Virus record (IMG/VR): IMGVR_UViG_3300020180_000136
Span: 1 to 21,082 of that record
Strand: one strand, 5' to 3'
DNA from: a virus
DNA length: 21,082 bases
Shown: positions 20,269-21,082 of the stretch, piece after piece
How the letters are laid out: each line of letters opens with the position of its first letter
Position numbering within the stretch: position 1 is the first letter of the stretch
Made by a program: the position numbers and the translations under genes
Notes under the pieces: generated by a model
Told to the model about the DNA's origin: nothing
Databases searched by the model: none
Seen by the model: the letters and a program-made list of their open reading frames with translations, nothing else

Positions 20269-20936
20269 GGTGCCACCTTTTTGACCTCTGCCCGTTCGCG
20301 CGCCAGTGCGGCGTGCCACGCCTCACGCACGGCATCACCCGCGCCCTCACAGTTATACCAATCCATAAACGCAGCGTCGTCCAGCTCCCGCTGTGTCTTC
20401 ACCCTCGGCGGTGGATTGACTTTGATACTGCGCCAGTGCGTGTAGTCCTTAAAACAGTCCACCTGCGAGCAAACGAAGTACGGATACTCCTTCCATCCGT
20501 ATTCACCCCACCAGCCTAAAACGACGGGAAACTCATCGTTCGGCGGAAGGCGCTCACTAAGCAGATTCCATTGTGTTTCTTGTGTATTCATGGCGTCCCC
20601 CCCTTTGGCCTTTCCCCGGGCGTACGCGATACCCGCGTGCCATGCGCCCGCGTGCCATGCGAAACGCGTGTTGCCGTTTTGCCCTTCCACATGTCCACAC
20701 CACGCCCCAAACGCAGCCTCATCTTCTTCATGCTGCATCTGCGGCGGCGGATCGGCGCGGATACTCCGCCAGTGCGTGTACTCCGGGCAGTCGGCAAACA
20801 ATCCCAAGTGCGCGTAACTAAAGCACGCATGCTCCCTCCATCCGCGGTTTTTATCCCATTGGCCGACCATGACCGGGAACTCTTCATTCACCGGCTCACC
20901 ATCTCTGAGCTTCGTCCATTCATTATTAGTAGTCAT
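20265..20936 (-). CDS. Fused double DUF551-like protein (type B plus type A)
   Basis: This 223-residue ORF starts MTTNNEWTKLRDGEPVNEE at 20936, preceded by GGGAAGGGA. Residues 1-112 are a type B unit (FPVMVGQWDKN, ACFSYAHLGLF, YTHWRSIRADPPPQM, GNTRFAWHAGAW). Residues 116-223 are a type A unit beginning at its own Met (MNTQETQWNLLSERLPP) and ending AVREAWHAALARERAEV. They join through AKGGDAMN, where the DNA has seven G's (20603-20597 on the minus strand). With six G's the first unit would end GGTP-stop and the second would start at the overlapping ATG (20591), like all sister junctions. It may therefore be a true fusion, a slippage-controlled junction, or one-base error. Confidence 0.7.
   Translation of the reverse strand: MTTNNEWTKLRDGEPVNEEFPVMVGQWDKNRGWREHACFSYAHLGLFADCPEYTHWRSIRADPPPQMQHEEDEAAFGAWCGHVEGQNGNTRFAWHAGAWHAGIAYARGKAKGGDAMNTQETQWNLLSERLPPNDEFPVVLGWWGEYGWKEYPYFVCSQVDCFKDYTHWRSIKVNPPPRVKTQRELDDAAFMDWYNCEGAGDAVREAWHAALARERAEVKKVAP
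20286..20350. repeat. Copy 2 of a 65-bp diverged direct repeat
   Basis: Partner of 19353-19417, in the 3' part of the type A half of the fused gene. The two copies are 933 bp apart, close to the length of one B-A-plus-zinc-ribbon unit. Confidence 0.75.
20597..20603. other. C7/G7 homopolymer at a gene junction
   Basis: Seven C's on the + strand lie eight bases before the junction ATG at 20591 (minus). They decide whether two DUF551-like genes are read as one ORF. The equivalent junction at 19335-19345 has six. Confidence 0.85.
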
Positions 20937-20955
20937 GATATCCCTTCCCAAATAT

Positions 20956-21082
20956 TCATCGCCCACCCTTCCCAAACTCCCACCACTCACCCATTGCCAA
21001 CACCTCCACCTTCGTAAAATTCCCCACCCTCCTCACCCTAAGCCCACACAGCCTCATCGCCCTCGTCACCGTCGTCGTAGAG
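20956..21082 (-). CDS. Partial small ORF at right edge
   Basis: A minus-strand frame is open from the right edge to a TGA at 20956-20958, ending VEVLAMGEWWEFGKGGR. It has an internal ATG at 21057. A second frame from the edge reads LYDDGDEGDEAVWA and stops at 21038, and could be the acidic tail of a further upstream gene overlapping this one. Either or both may be real; too little is visible to choose. It lies 19 bp upstream of the fused DUF551-like gene. Confidence 0.3.
   Translation of the reverse strand, partial: STTTVTRAMRLCGLRVRRVGNFTKVEVLAMGEWWEFGKGGR

Noticed and set aside
20571-21017. 148-residue + strand ORF at the right end
   Set aside because: Antisense to the fused DUF551-like gene; Pro/Arg/Ser-rich without structure.

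Overview
This window looks like part of the genome of a tailed double-stranded DNA phage (or an intact prophage) of a fairly GC-rich bacterial host. A large terminase, a portal-like protein cut by the left edge, SSB, a RecT-like annealing protein, a PD-(D/E)XK nuclease, RusA, two helicase/ATPase genes and MazG all sit in tightly overlapping gene strings. No integrase, lysis gene, tail gene, tRNA, rRNA, insertion sequence or CRISPR array was seen. The host cannot be named from the sequence. Most genes lack a clear Shine-Dalgarno sequence, which would fit a host that relies little on it, but this is only a hint.

Layout: (1) Positions 1-6703, read leftward, hold the DNA packaging/head-entry module. 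In transcription order this is a small ORF, SSB, a small helical protein, a 278-residue basic/coiled protein, an HTH-bearing small-terminase candidate, the large terminase, an acidic small protein, a helical small protein and the portal, which runs off the left end. (2) Positions 6704-6929 form a divergent regulatory region with an AT-rich block, an 18-bp palindrome and an 8-bp direct repeat spaced 21 bp. (3) Positions 6930-14989, read rightward, are the early DNA-metabolism operon: a possible ribbon-helix-helix regulator, RecT, a DUF2800-type nuclease, RusA, a tiny zinc ribbon encoded out of frame over the RusA tail, an SF2 helicase, a DnaB-N/RecA-like ATPase, three small unknowns and MazG. 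It ends at a bidirectional hairpin terminator at 14993-15016. (4) Positions 15020-21082, read leftward, are an accessory array of about 17 small genes joined head to tail by ATGA overlaps. They include zinc-binding proteins, coiled-coil proteins, a cytosine-methyltransferase-like protein and four copies of a DUF551-like domain.

How it works together: RecT plus the nuclease resembles a Red-type recombination pair. SSB, RusA and the two ATPases complete a recombination-dependent replication set, and MazG would act on nucleotide pools. Packaging genes are transcribed away from this operon.

The most unusual part is the right-hand array. The DUF551-like genes form two B-A pairs, so a two-gene unit appears to have been duplicated. 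One pair is fused into a single ORF by a G7 homopolymer, and removing one G would restore the ATGA stop/start junction seen elsewhere. Several neighbouring genes share a nearly identical 20-30 bp 5' end while the rest of each gene differs, as if a start module had been copied between cassettes.
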